NCBI GenBank assembly: GCA_003255065.1
Contig: QAOA01000289.1
Location: 281,564-345,563 of the forward strand
Origin: Cercis canadensis
Taxonomy: Eukaryota > Streptophyta > Magnoliopsida > Fabales > Fabaceae
Length of the DNA stretch: 64,000 bases
Direction: 5' to 3'
Positions within the stretch are counted from its first letter, which is position 1. The number at the start of each line of letters is the position of its first letter. Made by a program: the position numbers and the translations under genes. Under the pieces are notes generated by a model, which saw nothing but the letters and a program-made list of their open reading frames with translations, had not been told where the DNA came from and made no database searches. This document shows, piece after piece, positions 60,301 through 64,000 of the stretch.

Positions 60301-63011
60301 GGAAATTTTAGGAATGCATGAAAATGTTCTGGGATATAAAAGTTTGCATTTATGATGCATTTTCTTGATTATAGCAGCATGCAGTATATGCTTATAAAAG
60401 CCTGGCAATAGAAGAGTTACATTAGGTAAATTGAACGAGCCTCTAAAACTTTACTCCGTTAGTTATCTACTCATTTTGTGGTCTAAGAAGTATATTCAGA
60501 AACTACCAGAATTCAGGTTTTATCCTGGCATGACGGTAACACAGCAAAAAGAACTATGCAATATATATAAGATAATGTGCAAGCATTTTCCAATAAAGGG
60601 GGAGGAAGCACGTGATATTTCGTGTTCCTTTTTCTTTAAAATTTGGCAGGAAAAAAAAAAAAAGAAGCATGGGCTTTGCTAACTCCAAGGGGGCAGAATG
60701 ACAATTTTAAAATCATAGGGTGATAAAGTGAAGATGGGCCAAATCACAAGGGGGTTTCTGATTTTCTCCCTTAACTTTAACATGTAGTACTCAAACCAGA
60801 TTAAGGGTCCTTTCTTCCAATTCCTCTATTTTTTCTTTTGCTTCTCAAATTCTCACATTTTAATCAAAATCTTGTGCCCTATTAGTAATTCAGGATAGAG
60901 TTTATGCTAAATCTTGTCTTTCATTGCTGGTGTAACTATATCTTTGCAAAATTAATTTGTCAAGGACTTAGATGGGTAGTTTATGGATAGCTCTTAGTTC
61001 AAATTGTTCTTGGTGTTCGTCTTCATACTAACTTTTCTTTTTCTTTTTTAATTTTAGAAATTAGAACAGATTGTTTTGGAGAAGGTGGATATGTTTTCTT
61101 TTCAGCCCATGCATTCTCGAGATTGTTCACAGGTATTTATCTTTTCCCATTTGTTTCTTTTTGCCGGATTTTTCATTGGGTGTCCTTTACAGTTTGTAAT
61201 TGTCAGTTTCAGTTTACCATCCTTTGAATGGCATGAATATTTTCTATGCAAGTTAATGGAATGGTCTAAATGAAATATCTTTACTAAAATAATTAAGTTC
61301 TTAACTTATAGAAGATTATTTGTTTCAAACAGCAGATCCCACAGAATGCTAGAAAGAATTTAGATCTGATTACTCATGAACTAACATAAATAGTACTAAA
61401 CTATTTCTTGTTGTAGTTTAATGATAGGGTCTATAAAAATTGGATTTGTACTATCCTATCTATGGAACCACTCAGGATGGAAAATTATTTGATTTACCAT
61501 GCTCTGATGTCTGTTATAACATTACTGAGTTTCAAGAATAACTATTTGTGTTCCCCACCACTGTTGATATTTTCTTGGAGAACAAGGTATATTTTTTGTT
61601 TGGGGCTTAAGTGAAACCACTTAAGCTTTGGATTCAAGATCTTTAATCCCATATCTTAAGTAATGTGCTTAGTGGACCAACAGTTTAGGCTTTAGTACCC
61701 AATCTGTAATATAAACTTTTTATAACTGCTTGATTCTTGTTGGTTTATGTTTATGGGTTTCTGTTCTAAATGATTTTAGGTACAACGTTTAGCTGCAGTA
61801 TATCAATTGCTAAGTAGCTGCCAAGGTTCTGGAAAGAAAAGGTCATTACCATCCCATGCTTACTTGTAGAAGTGAATTTTAGTATTTTTAATAAAACAAG
61901 TTGGGATTGGTGATTTCAGATTTGTGACAGTGATGCGAACACAGCTCACATCCATGCCATCTTCAAGTGGTAGACAGCGCCTGGAAAAGGTTCTGTAGTG
62001 TTCCTAATCATGTCTTGAAATTTATCCATTGCATATTTTAGGGTTGCATTTATACTTTCCCCCTGCTTTCACCTGTGTCCTTCGGAAGCAGGACTCTACA
62101 TATTTATTTTTTTTTCACTCTCCTAGCCCAATAGGATTGAACTGTAAACTTCCAATCCCCAAGTTGAAGAGGTTTTGATATTCCATCATTATACGTTTCT
62201 TTTGGAATTTGAGCTTATTTCAGTCATTCATCATGTTATAGACTTGGATGTATCTGAAAGTTGCTATAGTTGAGACTGATTGTTATTTGAACTTCAGCTG
62301 CTAGGAGCTGGTGATGAGGATGCTGATTTTTCTGTCGTAGACTGCATAAATGACAAGGCAGGGAGTGGAGGTAAAAAACTGGGAAAGAAAAATGCTAAGG
62401 GGAATGGTCTGAGCCAGGTGCAACTTGAATCTGCCCATAAGAAGACATCAAAGCACTCAGCCATCCGGGGCAGCAGTAGAGTGAAGGACAAGAGAGGGAG
62501 TGGACAAAAGGGTTTATATGCTAATCAACCTTTGTCATTTGTATCAAGTGGTATATTGCATTCGGAAACTGTAGAGGTTACTGCTGCCGATTCTGAAGAG
62601 ACTGATGGCACTCATAAGAAAAGTGTCCCCAGCTCCGCTAATATAGGTTCGTTTGAGGTACACACGAAGGGTTTTGGATCAAAAATGATGGCTAAAATGG
62701 GATACATTGAAGGAGGAGGATTGGGGAGAAATGGTCAAGGTATTGCAGAGCCCGTTGAGGCTATCCAGCGGCCTAAATCACTTGGTTTGGGTGTGGAATT
62801 CTCTGGCAACATTTCTGAGCCAGCAACAAGAAGGAACAAGACCCCAACAATTGGTACTTTTGAAAAGCATACCAAAGGTTTTGGATCAAAGATGATGGCA
62901 AAAATGGGTTTTGTTGAAGGCATGGGATTAGGCAGAGATTCACAGGGCATAACTGCTCCGTTGGCTGCTGTGAAGCTACCAAAGTCGCGAGGACTAGGTG
63001 CCAAAGGTTGA
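57342..63011 (+). CDS. R3H and double G-patch RNA-associated protein, 8 exons
   Basis: Predicted 755-residue nuclear protein. Exons read as 57342-57510, 57915-58054, 58159-59104, 59727-59818, 61058-61132, 61780-61841, 61920-61989 and 62298-63011. The start is ATG 57342 in a strong context (AACCATGG). It has a basic Arg/Gly N-terminus, then a long acidic region with [11 protein letters not shown] and a nine-Ser run, and a basic stretch [17 protein letters not shown]. An R3H-like segment follows at about 475-515 ([20 protein letters not shown] then [14 protein letters not shown]). Two G-patches lie at about 634-683 and 703-752, each with [12 protein letters not shown] and GLGR. G-patches activate DEAH RNA helicases in splicing or ribosome maturation; R3H plus G-patch is the layout of yeast Sqs1. 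Helicase partnership here is inference. Confidence 0.95.
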
Positions 63012-64000
63012 TTTAGATGTCATTTGTTTGTAATCCTATGTTAGCTTTATTGTCATAACCTCAGTCCCGTAGAGGGCATGTAATTAAGTTGAAGATCCAT
63101 GTATTCATCTGTGATTCCGGAGCAATTTCAATTTGGTTCTTCTTGATTATTTTGTTTATTTTTTAACATGATAATTATATAAAATTAAAAGATAACTATA
63201 TATATAAATAAAATAATTATATATATATTAATAAGATAATTACATAGCACTAAGTGATATTTTAAGTATGATATAATAAATAAATAAAACCTAAATTATA
63301 ATAATCCCGTAGTTGTGTCTCAAATGTGTAAAATTTTATGATCCAAACCGATGGATCTGTAGTGAGAAAAATGTGAGTTGGCATGACCACATCGGTTCTT
63401 AATTCATGAAAACTATTGGATACCCATTAAATAAAGACAGTTGCAAAACTATTCTGTCACGAAATTATAAAATCTTTATTACTTTGGTTAATCTCTCATC
63501 ATCACATTAACTCATACTGCATACGGACTAATGCTGCATGTTGTGTGATTAATCCAANTACTTTGGTTAATCTTTCATCATCACATTAACTCATACTGCA
63601 TACGGACTAATGCTGCATGTTTGTGTGATTAATCCAACTCAACAAACATCGATTATTAAAATTGCATCACTTCTTTATAATATATTAATGAAAATAATAT
63701 GGCTAAAATCAAAGCGTTTGATGTCTTCTATTATGTGTTTTCTCATCTTCTTTCCCAGAATATTACACTTGAATAAAAAAATAAAATGAAAATAGTGTGA
63801 TCATTTTGTCAATAAAAGGAGTTAGATCTAAGTTTCAACTCCTTTAATGAAATAGACGCAAGATGGTCAAAGAAGATAACAGGGTGTCACGTTTACCCAA
63901 TACCGCAAAGAGAGCATCTACATTTTTTTATTCGTCTCCTCCATGTTCCGGTATGCTCCCATTTAGAGTTACCTTTGCGTTAATGTCACTTCAAAGACCC
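63012..64000. other. 3' flank of the G-patch gene and window end
   Basis: 3' UTR, then AT-rich sequence with the artefactual duplication around the N at 63558. No gene is seen. Confidence 0.5.
63480..63637. repeat. duplicated contig ends around a single N
   Basis: The 78 bp at 63480-63557 and the 79 bp at 63559-63637 differ by one substitution and one extra T, with a lone N between. This is the same unmerged-overlap pattern as at 12689 and 15517. Confidence 0.82.

Noticed and set aside
1..64000. tRNA, rRNA or CRISPR-like arrays
   Set aside because: I looked for GTTCGAATCC-type T-loops and regular spacer arrays by eye and saw none; the TTCGAATCC-like strings at 51233 and 53399 lack a cloverleaf context.

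Overview
The window is nuclear DNA of a eudicot flowering plant. The AT-rich intergenic sequence, GT-AG introns, a class II KNOX homeobox gene, a group B4 Raf-like kinase, a chloroplast-lumen cyclophilin and a Ty3/gypsy chromovirus all point that way. I cannot name the species from sequence alone. The sequence is a draft: one 944-base N run and four isolated single Ns lie at contig joins.

Layout. (1) 0.9-7 kb: a RING-H2 E3 ligase gene (+) converges on a plant gene of unknown function (-). (2) 8.5-10.1 kb: a small hAT-type MITE, then a second, unrelated RING-H2 gene (-). (3) 10-20.3 kb: long AT-rich sequence with one small basic-protein gene at 14 kb. (4) 20.3-28.7 kb: a nine-exon PB1-Raf MAPKKK gene (+), then a second small gene sharing a C-terminal HSY[S/A]LNF motif with the 14 kb gene. 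(5) 30.6-35 kb: a KNAT3/4-type KNOX gene (-) with a LINE fragment in an intron. (6) 38.2-39.9 kb: a lumenal cyclophilin-like gene (+). (7) 40.5-56.5 kb: five paralogous intronless genes (-) for small Cys/His proteins with the signature RRPYHxxCxC. They share flanking blocks, and a complete, very young 5.4 kb chromovirus with a perfect 5-bp target duplication sits between copies 2 and 3. (8) 57.3-63 kb: an eight-exon R3H/double G-patch gene (+).

The genes do not form a pathway or operon; each is an independent plant transcription unit. The feature most worth following up is the five-member RRPYHxxCxC array (copies A-E). It appears to be a local expansion from a conserved single-copy type (copy E), with repeated promoters, a degenerating end copy (A) and changed tails in B-D. 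All exon coordinates were read by eye from splice consensus and frame continuity and checked by length arithmetic. Homology statements rest on remembered family features, not on a search.
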